From assembly GCA_035565775.1 (NCBI GenBank), contig DATMRW010000012.1, forward strand, positions 186,001-250,000: a stretch of 64,000 nt of DNA, read 5' to 3'. Under the pieces are notes generated by a model, which was given only the letters and a program-made list of their open reading frames with translations, had not been told where the DNA came from and did not search any database. Position numbers and translations under genes: made by a program. Shown in pieces: positions 33,632 to 42,702 of this stretch. Source of the DNA: PRO6 sp035565775. GTDB taxonomy: Bacteria; Pseudomonadota; Alphaproteobacteria; Rhizobiales; Xanthobacteraceae. Every line of letters starts with the position of its first letter. The stretch's first letter is position 1.

Positions 33632-36379
33632 CTATTGCGCGGCTGGGGCCGCCGGCTGAGCCTGCATAACAATCAGCGGCAGGGTGATGCGGAAGCACGC
33701 GCCGGAGAGGCGGCCGTCGACCAGCTTCAACTCGCCGCCCATCTTGCTGACAATGTTGCGGCTGATATTGAGGCCGAGGCCAAGGCCCGACTCGATGGTC
33801 TGCCCGGCATTGTCGTGCCGTCCACGGACGAACTTTTCAAAAATGTTGTTGCGGTTCTCCGGCGGAATGCCGGAGCCGTTGTCGGCGATCTCGATGCAGT
33901 AATTGCCATTCTCGCGCCAGGCATTGATCAGGACGAGAGGATCGACCGTGCCGTTATATTTGATCGCGTTGGAAATGATGTTGATCAGGACCTGGCACAG
34001 GCGATTGGCGTCGGCGAGGATGAAGGCTTCCTCGCGCGTGGCGACCTCGATGGTCATGTTGCGCTGGCGAGCCAGCGCCTCGCAGACTTCGAGCGCGTGA
34101 TCGAGCACCTTGTCGGCATCGATCGGGTTGTTGTCCCAGTCGCGCTCGCCGTGCTCGAGCGCGCTGAGGTCCAAAATCTCGTCGAGCAGCTTCGTCAGCC
34201 GCTTGCTCTCGTAGTAGATCGTACCGGCGAACCGCTCGCGCTGCGCCTCGGTGAGGTCCTTGTCGGTGAGGAGGATTTCGGAGAAGGAGCGGATCGAGGT
34301 CATCGGCGTGCGCACTTCGTGGCTCACCTGCGAGAGAAAATCATCCTTCTGCTGATGCAGCTCGCGGAGCAGCGAGTTGACCTGCTGCAGCTTTTCTGCG
34401 GTGAGGCGCAGCTCCTCGGAGGTTCGTTCGAGCTTTTGCGAATATTCGATCACCTGCTGCGTCTCGTCGGCGATGGTCATCATCTCTTCGAGCGAGACGC
34501 CATCGCCGGAGACGACTTTCGACAGCAAGATATGCGCGGAGGCAGCGCCGATGAAGCCGGAGAGCTCGCGCTCGAGCTGGCCGATAAACTCGGGCAGCGC
34601 CTCGAGCTGCCCGGCCGGCGAGGCGCCATGGGTCTCGGCGAGAGCCTTGAACAGTGCGCGGGCGCGCTCCCAGCCGAGCACGCGCTCGGCGACGAAGAAC
34701 AGTTCGCTGATGGTCGCTGATCCGCGCACGAGGTTCGCCTCATAGCCGGCGGGGCGCTTGAAGACATCGACGAACTGCGTCGACTGAATGCGCTCGAGCA
34801 CGTTCTGGTTGGTGAAGAGCGAGACGATCACGAGGATCGCGGTGTTGAGGAACAGGCTCCAGAACACCGAGTGAACCAGCGGGTCGAGATCGTTGAGGCC
34901 GAACAGCGCATTCGGGCGCAGGAAGGAGAGTCCCCACGGGCCGGCCTTGGTCAGCGCCGCGATGGTTTCGCTGGTCGAGACGAAGCTCGGCAAAAACATC
35001 GTCCAGGCCCAGATGATGAAGCCTGCAAGAATTCCCGCGATCGCGCCTTTGACGGTGGCTTCGCGCCAGTAGAGCGCCGCCAGCATCGCAGGCAGGAACT
35101 GCGCGACGCCGGCAAAGGAGATCAGGCCGATCGGCGCCAGCGCGTCGGAATCCGTCGTCATCCAGAAGTACAGAAAGCCGAGAAACAGGATTACGCCGAT
35201 CGAGATGCGGCGGGTCTTGAGTAGGAGGCGGGCGATGCCCTGATCGCCGGACTGTTCGAGCTTGATCGAGTGGCGCAGCGCGAGCGGGAGTACGATGTGG
35301 TTGGAGATCATGATCGACAGCGCAATCGAGGCAACGATGATCATCGACGTGGCGCTGGAAAAGCCGCCGATGAAGGCAAACAGTGCAAGGCTGGAATTGC
35401 CGTTCGACATCGGCAGGGTCAGCACGAACATGTCGGGGTTGGAGCCCGCCGGCAGGCTTGTGAGGCCATAGAGCGCGATCGGCATCGTGAACAGGCTGAC
35501 GAGCAGGAGGTATGTCGGGAACGCCCAGCTCGCGGTGCGCAGGTGGTTTTCGTTGGAATTCTCGACGACCGTGATCTGAAATTGGCGCGGCAGGCACAAG
35601 ACCGCGGTCGCCGACAGGATCAGGATGGCGATCCAGCGGCTGCCAAAAGTGTCTTCGGAATAGATCTCGATGCCAGCCGCCTGTGCGCGGTTGTAGATGT
35701 CCTCGAGGCCGCCGCTGATGCCGAAGACGACATAGATGCCGACGGCGAGCAGCGCGACCAGCTTGACGATCGCCTCGAAGGCGATTGCCGCGACCACGCC
35801 GTGGTGCTGCTCCTTCGCGTCGACGTTGCGCGTGCCGAAGAGCACGGTGAAGAGGGCCATGCCGGCGGCGACGCCGAAGGCGAGGCTGACTTCGTCGAGC
35901 CCGGCGAGCGGTCCGTTTTTGGTGACGCTTGCCGCGGAGACGACCTGGATCGAGGTGGTGATGGCCTTGAGTTGGAGCGCGATATAGGGCGTCACGCTGA
36001 TGATCGCGATCAACGTGACGATCACTGCGAGCCGGCTGGATTTACCGTAGCGCGAGGAGAGAAGGTCGGCGACTGAGGTAATGCGCTGGATGCGCCCGAT
36101 GCGGACGAGCTTTCGCAGGATGAACCACCAGCCGACGAAGATCAGCGTCGGGCCGAGGTAGATCGCAAGAAACTCGAGGCCGTCGCGCGCGGCGGTGCCG
36201 ACCGCGCCGTAGAAGGTCCAGCTCGTACAGTAGACCGAGATCGAGAGCGTATAGACGAGGGGCGATTGCAGCATGCCGGCCTCGCCCTTGCGCGATTTTG
36301 CATCGGACACGAAGGCGAGGAGGAACAGAAGGCCGACATAGGCGATGGCGGTGAGGATGACGAGGTCAGGGGAAAGCAT
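33632..36379 (-). CDS. Sensor histidine kinase with N-terminal sodium:solute symporter domain (CbrA/PutP-like)
   Basis: A 915-residue inner-membrane protein. The first roughly 550 residues form an SSS-type transporter domain with about 13 transmembrane helices (YTLSISVYCTSWTFYGAVG, ATSMIIVASIALSIMISNH). A linker and coiled coil follow. The HisKA domain has its phospho-acceptor His near 687 (SQVSHEVRTPMTS), and the HATPase domain carries IADNGSGIPPENR and ESGLGLGLNISR. The frame is open to 36475, but the ATG at 36379 overlaps the stop of the upstream small membrane gene (TGATG), which settles the start. CbrA-like kinases sense carbon or histidine availability. A single-domain response regulator gene lies close upstream on the same strand, separated from it by the small membrane gene. 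Confidence 0.88.
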   Translation of the reverse strand: MLSPDLVILTAIAYVGLLFLLAFVSDAKSRKGEAGMLQSPLVYTLSISVYCTSWTFYGAVGTAARDGLEFLAIYLGPTLIFVGWWFILRKLVRIGRIQRITSVADLLSSRYGKSSRLAVIVTLIAIISVTPYIALQLKAITTSIQVVSAASVTKNGPLAGLDEVSLAFGVAAGMALFTVLFGTRNVDAKEQHHGVVAAIAFEAIVKLVALLAVGIYVVFGISGGLEDIYNRAQAAGIEIYSEDTFGSRWIAILILSATAVLCLPRQFQITVVENSNENHLRTASWAFPTYLLLVSLFTMPIALYGLTSLPAGSNPDMFVLTLPMSNGNSSLALFAFIGGFSSATSMIIVASIALSIMISNHIVLPLALRHSIKLEQSGDQGIARLLLKTRRISIGVILFLGFLYFWMTTDSDALAPIGLISFAGVAQFLPAMLAALYWREATVKGAIAGILAGFIIWAWTMFLPSFVSTSETIAALTKAGPWGLSFLRPNALFGLNDLDPLVHSVFWSLFLNTAILVIVSLFTNQNVLERIQSTQFVDVFKRPAGYEANLVRGSATISELFFVAERVLGWERARALFKALAETHGASPAGQLEALPEFIGQLERELSGFIGAASAHILLSKVVSGDGVSLEEMMTIADETQQVIEYSQKLERTSEELRLTAEKLQQVNSLLRELHQQKDDFLSQVSHEVRTPMTSIRSFSEILLTDKDLTEAQRERFAGTIYYESKRLTKLLDEILDLSALEHGERDWDNNPIDADKVLDHALEVCEALARQRNMTIEVATREEAFILADANRLCQVLINIISNAIKYNGTVDPLVLINAWRENGNYCIEIADNGSGIPPENRNNIFEKFVRGRHDNAGQTIESGLGLGLNISRNIVSKMGGELKLVDGRLSGACFRITLPLIVMQAQPAAPAAQ

Positions 36380-36645
36380 CAGGTGCTTCCCTTGGTATCT
36401 GTGTCGCGATGGACGATCTCGGCGCGCGGCATGTGGTGCGTGGAGATCAAAGCGCCGATGATCAGCAGGATCCACACCGAGAACAGATAGACCGTTTCCA
36501 GCGGCACGCCAAAGATGCGGATAGGGGCCGTGAACAGGATCAGGAGCGGTGGAATGATCAGCACGATGCCGAGAACGGGCAGCATGAAAACCGCATGTTC
36601 GCGTTTGCGGCTCTCTGGGATCGGATGCCCTCGCTGCCCTTGCAT
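36379..36645 (-). CDS. Small two-helix membrane protein coupled to the SSS-type kinase
   Basis: An 88-residue protein with two predicted transmembrane helices (about residues 20-42 and 50-72), separated by an IRIFGVPLETVY loop. The ends are short and charged. Its stop codon overlaps the kinase start, so the two are translated together. Layout and position resemble the small partner subunits found beside some SSS-family symporters, but I see no diagnostic motif. A role in assembly or signal input of the kinase transporter domain is inferred. Confidence 0.7.
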   Translation of the reverse strand: MQGQRGHPIPESRKREHAVFMLPVLGIVLIIPPLLILFTAPIRIFGVPLETVYLFSVWILLIIGALISTHHMPRAEIVHRDTDTKGST

Positions 36646-36738
36646 ATGTGAGACGCCTTTTGTCGTGGCGGTAACCCCAAGGGGGCAGAACGAAAAATCA
36701 GTAACTGGAAGGTCGGATCGAGGAGCGCGTGCCGAGCC

Positions 36739-37113
36739 TCAGGCCTTCGTTCCCTCAAGCAGGCGGCGCACCGCGCCGATCACATCGTCATTAGCATATG
36801 GTTTCGTGACGAAGCCGTCGGCCCCCAGCTCCTCGGCGATCTGGCGGTCGCGCTGCTGGCCCTTGGCGGTGAGAATGAGGATCGGGACATCGCGCGTGGA
36901 TTTGTCCGCCTTCATCTGTTTGAGCACCTCGAAGCCGGTGCGCTTCGGCAGCATCAGGTCGAGCACGACCACGCGCGGATGCAGTTGGCGAGCGGCCTCC
37001 AGCGCAGCCTCCCCATCGGTAACAGTGCTGATCGACCAGCCAGCCCGTCGCAGGATGAAGTCGAGGGATTCCAGGATTCCCGGTTCGTCTTCCGCAACAA
37101 GTACGTCAATCAC
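36739..37113 (-). CDS. Single-domain response regulator (CheY-like receiver)
   Basis: A 124-residue stand-alone receiver. Acidic pocket residues are in LVAEDEP (Glu8, Asp9), phospho-acceptor Asp52 is in VVVLDLMLPKR, the switch Thr in LILTAKG, and the conserved Lys in GFVTKPY near 104. I start at GTG 37113 because a GGGGGCAGG ribosome site precedes it; upstream codons to 37218 do not belong to the receiver fold. It has no output domain, so it likely relays phosphate or binds a protein target. It lies just upstream of the small membrane protein and SSS kinase on the same strand, so it is the probable cognate partner. Confidence 0.82.
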   Translation of the reverse strand: MIDVLVAEDEPGILESLDFILRRAGWSISTVTDGEAALEAARQLHPRVVVLDLMLPKRTGFEVLKQMKADKSTRDVPILILTAKGQQRDRQIAEELGADGFVTKPYANDDVIGAVRRLLEGTKA

Positions 37114-37228
37114 GGCGCCTGCCCCCTTTCCTGTCGCGGCGACGGCCGGCGCGCATTTGCGCAATGGGGCCGAGGCTTGACAGTTTTCTCCCGTTTTATC
37201 GGTTTTTTCTGCGTTCAACTAAACTCAA

Positions 37229-38857
37229 TCACGACAGGTTGCCAAGCGCAAAGTCTTTGGGAACCAGCGGTAGCCGGATTGCGGTATTCCCATCAGCGGA
37301 ATCCAGCATTTCTTCCTGACGGTGCGCGCATTCGCGGCGGACGCACAAACGGCAGGTCGGACCGACGGGTACGGCGATCGACGGCTCGCGCAGGTCGAGG
37401 CCGCGGCTGTAGATCGTGCGATCGGCGTGCAGGATATCGCAAGCCAGCATGACGGATGAATGGAAGGCCTGTTCGCTGAAAGTGGCGGTGCGTTTCGATA
37501 CGGTGCGGGCGAGAAAGAGGTATTTTGCGCCGTCGGAAAACGACACGAGCTGCCGCATGATCTGGCCGTTGTTGCGGAATGCGCCGTAGATGGCCCAGAG
37601 CGGGCAGGCGTGGCCGGAGCTTGGCAGCGGCAATCCCGGCAGCGGAAAGTGTTTGGTCAGCCGTCCTGCCGGATCTGAGCGCAAAAAGCCGAACGGAATG
37701 CCCTGTTCGGCCGGCCGCCGCAGGGTGACCAGCCGGTGGGCGACCTGCTCGAAGCTGGCGGCATAGGACTGCTTGAGACGGTCAACGTCGTAGCGGTGGT
37801 TCTCGGCGTCTTCGAGAAAACGGGAATAGGGAAAAACGATTGCCCCGGCGGCGTAGGAGGCCAGCGCACGATAGGCGATGCGCTGCGCGTTCGGTGTCGT
37901 CAGGCGCGGATCGTGGGAGTGGCGCTCGATGACGTCGTGAAGCACGAGCTCTGCGAGCAGGCGGGCAAGCTGGAATTGCCGGGTCGAAGCCGGTACCGAG
38001 TTCTGAAACCACATCACGCGGCTTGGCGCATCGAAACCGAAATTGATCGAAAAGCCGTTGCGGTCCGGCCGCGTCGCAAGGTCGGTATCGATCCTGATGT
38101 TGAAGCGGCGTTCGAGCAGGGCGGCCAGCGTCGTTTCGCTGAAGGCGCCGTCGGCCTCGATCTCAAGTCGGAGCTGATGGGCAGCATCCTCAAGGGCGGG
38201 AAAGTAATTTTTCTCCGCAAAAATCAGGTCGTCTACCTCCCGCACCGGCGACACCGCGTGACGGGTGTTCATGAATTGCTCAAAGTAGCCGATCAGCGTG
38301 CGGGCAAGATCGGAGAGGTTCTTCGATTCGCGGGCGATGGAATCGAGAAAGCGGTTCTGTTCGTCGCTGCTGAGATCGGGGACGCTGCGCAAAATCTCGG
38401 CGCTGGAGCGCATCGCCGTGACCTGGCTGAGGATCTGATGCAGGAGCTGGGAGAGCAGGGGATCGGCGCGCAGCCGGTCGGCATAGGTCTCGACATTGAT
38501 ATTGGCATCGACATAGCCGCGATACAGCCGGTTGAGCGCGAGTGCCATCGCGGGGAATTGCGCCACGAGCTCGCGGATGTCGCCTGGCTCGACCTGCAGG
38601 CCGGCGAGGGCGGGGTCGGTCAATAGTTCCTGCAAATCATGCAGGAGGCGCTGCTCCTTCTCGCCGGTCAGGTCGTCGATGTTGAGGCCGAGCTGCGCCG
38701 CGATCCGGATCAATAGGGCGCCGCCGACATCGCGTTTGTTGCCCTCGATGAGATTGAGATAGCTCGCGGAAATTCCGGCGGCCCGCGCCAGATCGATCTG
38801 TGAAATGCCGATGGTTTTGCGGCGATTTCTGATCTTGATGCCGATCGGCGCGCGCAT
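37229..38857 (-). CDS. XRE-family transcriptional regulator of the ScfR/PrpR type (short-chain acyl-CoA regulator family)
   Basis: A 542-residue regulator. An N-terminal helix-turn-helix (GISQIDLARAAGISASYLNLIEGNKR, in part) is followed by a linker and an IrrE/DUF955-like peptidase-type domain (about 300-390) that lacks an obvious HEXXH. The C-terminal DUF2083-type region carries the cysteines of HACPLW and CRLCVRREC. This is the architecture of ScfR proteins such as mycobacterial RamB/PrpR, which respond to short-chain acyl-CoAs. Mycobacterial PrpR is reported to use such cysteines for an iron-sulfur cluster. It is divergent from the Liv-3 binding protein, so control of that operon is plausible. 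The ATG at 38857 fits the HTH start. Confidence 0.85.
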   Translation of the reverse strand: MRAPIGIKIRNRRKTIGISQIDLARAAGISASYLNLIEGNKRDVGGALLIRIAAQLGLNIDDLTGEKEQRLLHDLQELLTDPALAGLQVEPGDIRELVAQFPAMALALNRLYRGYVDANINVETYADRLRADPLLSQLLHQILSQVTAMRSSAEILRSVPDLSSDEQNRFLDSIARESKNLSDLARTLIGYFEQFMNTRHAVSPVREVDDLIFAEKNYFPALEDAAHQLRLEIEADGAFSETTLAALLERRFNIRIDTDLATRPDRNGFSINFGFDAPSRVMWFQNSVPASTRQFQLARLLAELVLHDVIERHSHDPRLTTPNAQRIAYRALASYAAGAIVFPYSRFLEDAENHRYDVDRLKQSYAASFEQVAHRLVTLRRPAEQGIPFGFLRSDPAGRLTKHFPLPGLPLPSSGHACPLWAIYGAFRNNGQIMRQLVSFSDGAKYLFLARTVSKRTATFSEQAFHSSVMLACDILHADRTIYSRGLDLREPSIAVPVGPTCRLCVRRECAHRQEEMLDSADGNTAIRLPLVPKDFALGNLS

Positions 38858-39071
38858 GCGTATGCCCCCTGGAATTCCGGCTCATTGCAACGGCCGGTTT
38901 CGCGTAAAGTGTAACGCGCTGTCAGAAATTGACAAGATTGACGAGTGTGAAGTCCAAGCATTTACAAATTATGCTTTTATCTACAGTTGCTTATTGCTGT
39001 TTTTTCTTCCCGCTCACATTCTCCCGGCGTTGATCGATGGTTTTAAATGCCACCGGCAAGGGAGGAATGAC

Positions 39072-40421
39072 ATGTCTTATCGTGGGCAGGGCCCTACGCG
39101 GCGTACGATTCTGCGTGGCGCGGCAGGTCTGGTTACGGCCAGCGCGGCGCCGCTTGTGTTCACCAGGGGCGCCTGGGCAAAGGATTTCTGCAACAACCCG
39201 ACGGGCAGTACGGTCACCTTCGGCTTCAACGTGCCGCAGACCGGCACTTATGCTGAGGAAGGCCTCGACCAGCTCAAGGGTTATCAGCTCGCCGTCAAGC
39301 ACATCAACGGCGAGGGCGACGGCGGCCTGATGAAGACGATGAAGCCGCTTGCGCTGAAGGGCAACGGCGTGCTCGGCAAGAAGGTCACCTTCGTCAGCGG
39401 CGACACCCAGACCAAGACCGACGCCGCGCGCGACAGCGCCCGCCGCATGATCGAGCGCGACAAGGTGATCATGGTGACCGGCAGCGTGACGTCCGGTGAA
39501 GCCATCGCCATGCAGAGCCTGTGTCAGGAGAAGGGCATCATCTACATGTCCGGCCTGACCCACTCGAACGACACCACCGGCAAGGACAAGCGCCGCTACG
39601 GCTTCCGCCACTTCTTCAACGCCTATCAGTCGGGCGTGGCGATCGCCCCGATCCTGGCGAAGGAATACGGCAAGGAGCGCCGCGCCTATCACATCACCGC
39701 CGACTACACCTGGGGCTGGACCCAGGAAGAGTCGATCAAGAACGCGACCGAGGCGCTCGGCTGGAAGACGGTTGCGACCGTCCGCTCGCCGCTCGGCCTT
39801 GGCGATTACTCGCAGTACCTCACACCGGTAGCCAACTCCGGCGCCGACGTGCTGATCCTCAACCACTACGGTCACGACATGGTCAACTCGCTGCCGCAGG
39901 CGGTGCAGTTCGGCCTGCGCGACAAGCAGGTGAACGGCAAACAGTTCGAGATCGTCGTGCCGATGTTCTCCGAACTGATGGCCCAGGGTGCCGGAACGGC
40001 CGTGAAGGGCATCATCGGCACCTCGAACTGGCACTGGAATCTGCCGGACGCGGGCTCGAAGGCGTTCACCAAGTCCTATGGCGAAGCCTACGGCCAGCCG
40101 CCGTCGCAGTCGTCGCACACCGGCTATGTGCAGGCGATCCTCTATGCCGATGCCTGCCAGCGCGCCGGCACCTTCTATCCGCCGGAAGTCATCAAGGCGC
40201 TGGAAGGCTTCGAGTTCGACGGCATGGGCAACGGTCCGACCCTGTACCGCGACGTCGATCACCAGTGCTTCAAGGACGTGCTGGTGGTGCGCGGCAACAT
40301 GAGCCCGACCAGCAAGTTCGACGTGCTGAACGTCGTCGGCTCGGCATCCCGCAAGGATGTCACCTACGATCCGAAGATCTTCGGCGGCGAGCTCGGGCCC
40401 TACGAGCCCAACAAGTGCTGA
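39072..40421 (+). CDS. HAAT-family ABC transporter substrate-binding protein, Liv system 3
   Basis: A 449-residue binding protein. It starts at ATG 39072, four bases after a strong GGAGGAA; the much longer frame to 38805 runs into the divergent regulator. The N-terminus (GPTRRTILRGAAGLVTASAAP, in part) has a twin-arginine motif and a cleavage site near WAKDF, so Tat export is likely. The mature part shows GFNVPQTGTYAEEGLDQLKG, VTFVSGDTQTKTDAARDS and YHITADYTWGWTQEES. It belongs to a larger-than-LIV-BP subgroup. The ligand is unknown; a short acyl compound is possible given the ScfR-type neighbour. Confidence 0.88.
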   Translation: MSYRGQGPTRRTILRGAAGLVTASAAPLVFTRGAWAKDFCNNPTGSTVTFGFNVPQTGTYAEEGLDQLKGYQLAVKHINGEGDGGLMKTMKPLALKGNGVLGKKVTFVSGDTQTKTDAARDSARRMIERDKVIMVTGSVTSGEAIAMQSLCQEKGIIYMSGLTHSNDTTGKDKRRYGFRHFFNAYQSGVAIAPILAKEYGKERRAYHITADYTWGWTQEESIKNATEALGWKTVATVRSPLGLGDYSQYLTPVANSGADVLILNHYGHDMVNSLPQAVQFGLRDKQVNGKQFEIVVPMFSELMAQGAGTAVKGIIGTSNWHWNLPDAGSKAFTKSYGEAYGQPPSQSSHTGYVQAILYADACQRAGTFYPPEVIKALEGFEFDGMGNGPTLYRDVDHQCFKDVLVVRGNMSPTSKFDVLNVVGSASRKDVTYDPKIFGGELGPYEPNKC

Positions 40422-40437
40422 CACGCGCATAAGGAGC

Positions 40438-40461
40438 GCCCGGCCGTCCCTGCGGCCGGGC
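40438..40461 (+). terminator. Hairpin between binding-protein gene and livH, Liv system 3
   Basis: A perfect 9-bp stem, GCCCGGCCG (40438-40446) with CGGCCGGGC (40453-40461), has a 6-nt loop. It begins 17 bases past the binding-protein stop. Without a T run it more likely stabilises the upstream mRNA or partly attenuates transcription than terminates fully. Confidence 0.5.
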
Positions 40462-40506
40462 ATCCCCCTATTCACGTATCGTTCGTTCTCGGCGGGGGTG
40501 ACCGTA

Positions 40507-41535
40507 ATGAATGCTATTCTCGCACAATTGCTCAACGGCCTGGACAAAGGCGGCGCCTACGCACTGATTGCGCTCGGCCTGACGCTGGTGTTCGGCACGC
40601 TGGGCGTCGTCAACTTCGCGCACGGCGCACTGTTCATGCTCGGCGCCTTCTGCGCGGTGACGTTCCGATATCTCATCACCATCGAGATCGTGACCAAGGA
40701 CCCGACCAAGCTGACGCCATGGGGCCAGCCGGTCGAGATCAAGACGCCGATCGTGCAAAACTGGTTCGGCGACTTGGGGGCTATCCTGGTCGATTACTCG
40801 GTGCCGATCTCGATCCTTCTTGCCATTCCGGTGATGCTGGTCATCGGCCTCGTCATGGAACGCGGCCTGATCAAGCATTTCTACAAGCGCACGCACGCCG
40901 AGCAGATTCTCGTGACCTTCGGCCTCGCCATCGTGCTGCAGGAGATCGTCAAGAGCTTCTTCGGCCCGAATCCCATTCCGCAGCCGATGCCTGCTGCCCT
41001 GCGCAGTGCCGCCGATGTCGGCGTGTGGCTCGGCATGGCGCAGGGTGCGCTGACCTATCCATGGTGGCGGCTGGTCTATTTTCTGTTCTCGCTCGGCGTC
41101 ATCGGCGCGGTCTTCGCCTTCCTGCATTTCACCACTTTCGGCATGGTGGTGCGGGCCGGCATGAACGATCGGCAGACCGTGTCGCTGCTCGGCATCAACA
41201 TCGACAAGCGCTTCACGATCATGTTCGGCATCGCGGCGGTCGTCGCCGGGCTGGCGGGCGTGATGTACACGCCGCTGCTGTCGCCCAACTATCACCTGGG
41301 CATGGATTTTCTCGTCCTGAGCTTCGTCGTGGTCGTCGTCGGCGGCATGGGATCGTTGCCCGGAGCGGTGCTTGCCGGCTTCCTGCTCGGCATCCTGCAG
41401 AGCTTTGCCTCGATGACCGAGGTGAAATCGTTCATTCCCGGCATCGACCAGATCATCATCTACTTTGTTGCCGTCGTTATTCTACTGGTTCGTCCGCGCG
41501 GACTGATGGGACGCCGCGGCGTCATGGAGAGCTGA
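40507..41535 (+). CDS. livH: HAAT-family ABC transporter permease (LivH-like), Liv system 3
   Basis: A 342-residue permease with about eight to nine transmembrane helices. The LivH hallmark LIALGLTLVFGTLGVVNFAHG is close to the N-terminus. A loop of about 40 residues (45-100) is longer than in LivH of the other systems, and the VVRAGMNDRQTVSLLGINID coupling segment lies near 215. I choose ATG 40507; GTG 40498 would add three residues. It ends three bases before livM. Confidence 0.9.
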   Translation: MNAILAQLLNGLDKGGAYALIALGLTLVFGTLGVVNFAHGALFMLGAFCAVTFRYLITIEIVTKDPTKLTPWGQPVEIKTPIVQNWFGDLGAILVDYSVPISILLAIPVMLVIGLVMERGLIKHFYKRTHAEQILVTFGLAIVLQEIVKSFFGPNPIPQPMPAALRSAADVGVWLGMAQGALTYPWWRLVYFLFSLGVIGAVFAFLHFTTFGMVVRAGMNDRQTVSLLGINIDKRFTIMFGIAAVVAGLAGVMYTPLLSPNYHLGMDFLVLSFVVVVVGGMGSLPGAVLAGFLLGILQSFASMTEVKSFIPGIDQIIIYFVAVVILLVRPRGLMGRRGVMES

Positions 41536-41538
41536 GCC

Positions 41539-42687
41539 ATGAATTCGCTGTTCTCCCTAAGCAAGCAGGACACGATCAAGTTCGCTGCTTTCACCGTCGC
41601 GGTGCTGACGATGCCGATCTGGCTTGCGCCGTTCGGGGCAGCCTATCCGGGCCTGCTGCAAAAGTTCGCGATCTTCGCGATCTTCGCGGTCGGCTTCAAC
41701 ATCCTGTTCGGCCTGACCGGCTACCTGTCCTTCGGCCATGCCGCATTTCTCGGCATCGGCTCCTACACCGCGGTGTGGTCGTTCAAGCTGTTCACGATGA
41801 ACGTCCTTCCGGCGATCCTGTTCGCGGTGGTGCTGTCCGGTCTCTTTGCCGTGGTCATCGGCTATCTCTGCCTCAAGCGAACCGGCATCTACTTCTCGAT
41901 CCTGACGCTTGCCTTTGCGCAGATGTGCTACAGCCTTGCCTATTCCGTGCTGACGCCGATCACGCAGGGCGAAACCGGCCTGCTGCTGAACCTGAGCGAC
42001 CCGCGCATCATCGACATGATGTTCCATGAGCGCGGCGCCGGCCTGCCCAAGCCGACGCTGTTCGGCCTCGACATGGGCGGCTTCTACGGCTTCTATTTCT
42101 GCGCGATCATTCTGGTGATCACCTTCTTCTTCTCGCAGAAGATCTTTGCCTCGCCGTTCGGCATGATGCTGCGCGGCATCAAGTCGAACCAGACGCGGAT
42201 GAGCTATACCGGCTTCAGCATCAAGCCCTACATGCTCGCGGCCTTCGTCATCTCCGGCATGTATGCCGGCCTCGCCGGTGGCCTCCTTGCCGTCACCGAC
42301 CCGATCGCAGGTCCTGAGCGCATGCAGTGGACCGCCTCGGGCGAGGTGGTGCTGATGACCATTCTCGGCGGCGTCGGCACGTTGTTCGGGCCGGTGATCG
42401 GCGCGTGGCTGATCAAGTATCTCGAAAACATCTTTTCGGCCTTCAACGATCAGATGCTGCACCGCTTCTATTCGTTCCTGCCCGATGGCCTCGAGAACGT
42501 GCTCGTCAAGATCAGCGGCAAGTTCGTCGGCGAGGGTTGGCACCTGACGCTCGGCCTGATGTTCGTGCTGGTGGTCGTGTTCCTGCCGGGCGGCATCATG
42601 GAAGGCGTGCGCCGCATCGTCGAGCGGTTCAAGAATCGTGCGCAGAAGGAGGCCGGCGTGTCGCTGAACGCCCGGCCTGCCGAGTAA
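41539..42687 (+). CDS. livM: HAAT-family ABC transporter permease (LivM-like), Liv system 3
   Basis: A 382-residue permease, longer than the roughly 320 residues usual for LivM owing to an extracytoplasmic loop around 150-185 and a C-terminal tail. Hallmarks are NILFGLTGYLSFGHAAFLGIG near 55 and the coupling loop MMLRGIKSNQTRMSYTGFSI near 210. The C-terminus reads VFLPGGIMEGVRRIVERF. It belongs to the same long-permease subtype as its LivH partner. Confidence 0.9.
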   Translation: MNSLFSLSKQDTIKFAAFTVAVLTMPIWLAPFGAAYPGLLQKFAIFAIFAVGFNILFGLTGYLSFGHAAFLGIGSYTAVWSFKLFTMNVLPAILFAVVLSGLFAVVIGYLCLKRTGIYFSILTLAFAQMCYSLAYSVLTPITQGETGLLLNLSDPRIIDMMFHERGAGLPKPTLFGLDMGGFYGFYFCAIILVITFFFSQKIFASPFGMMLRGIKSNQTRMSYTGFSIKPYMLAAFVISGMYAGLAGGLLAVTDPIAGPERMQWTASGEVVLMTILGGVGTLFGPVIGAWLIKYLENIFSAFNDQMLHRFYSFLPDGLENVLVKISGKFVGEGWHLTLGLMFVLVVVFLPGGIMEGVRRIVERFKNRAQKEAGVSLNARPAE

Positions 42688-42702
42688 GGTCAGGAGATCG
42701 AA

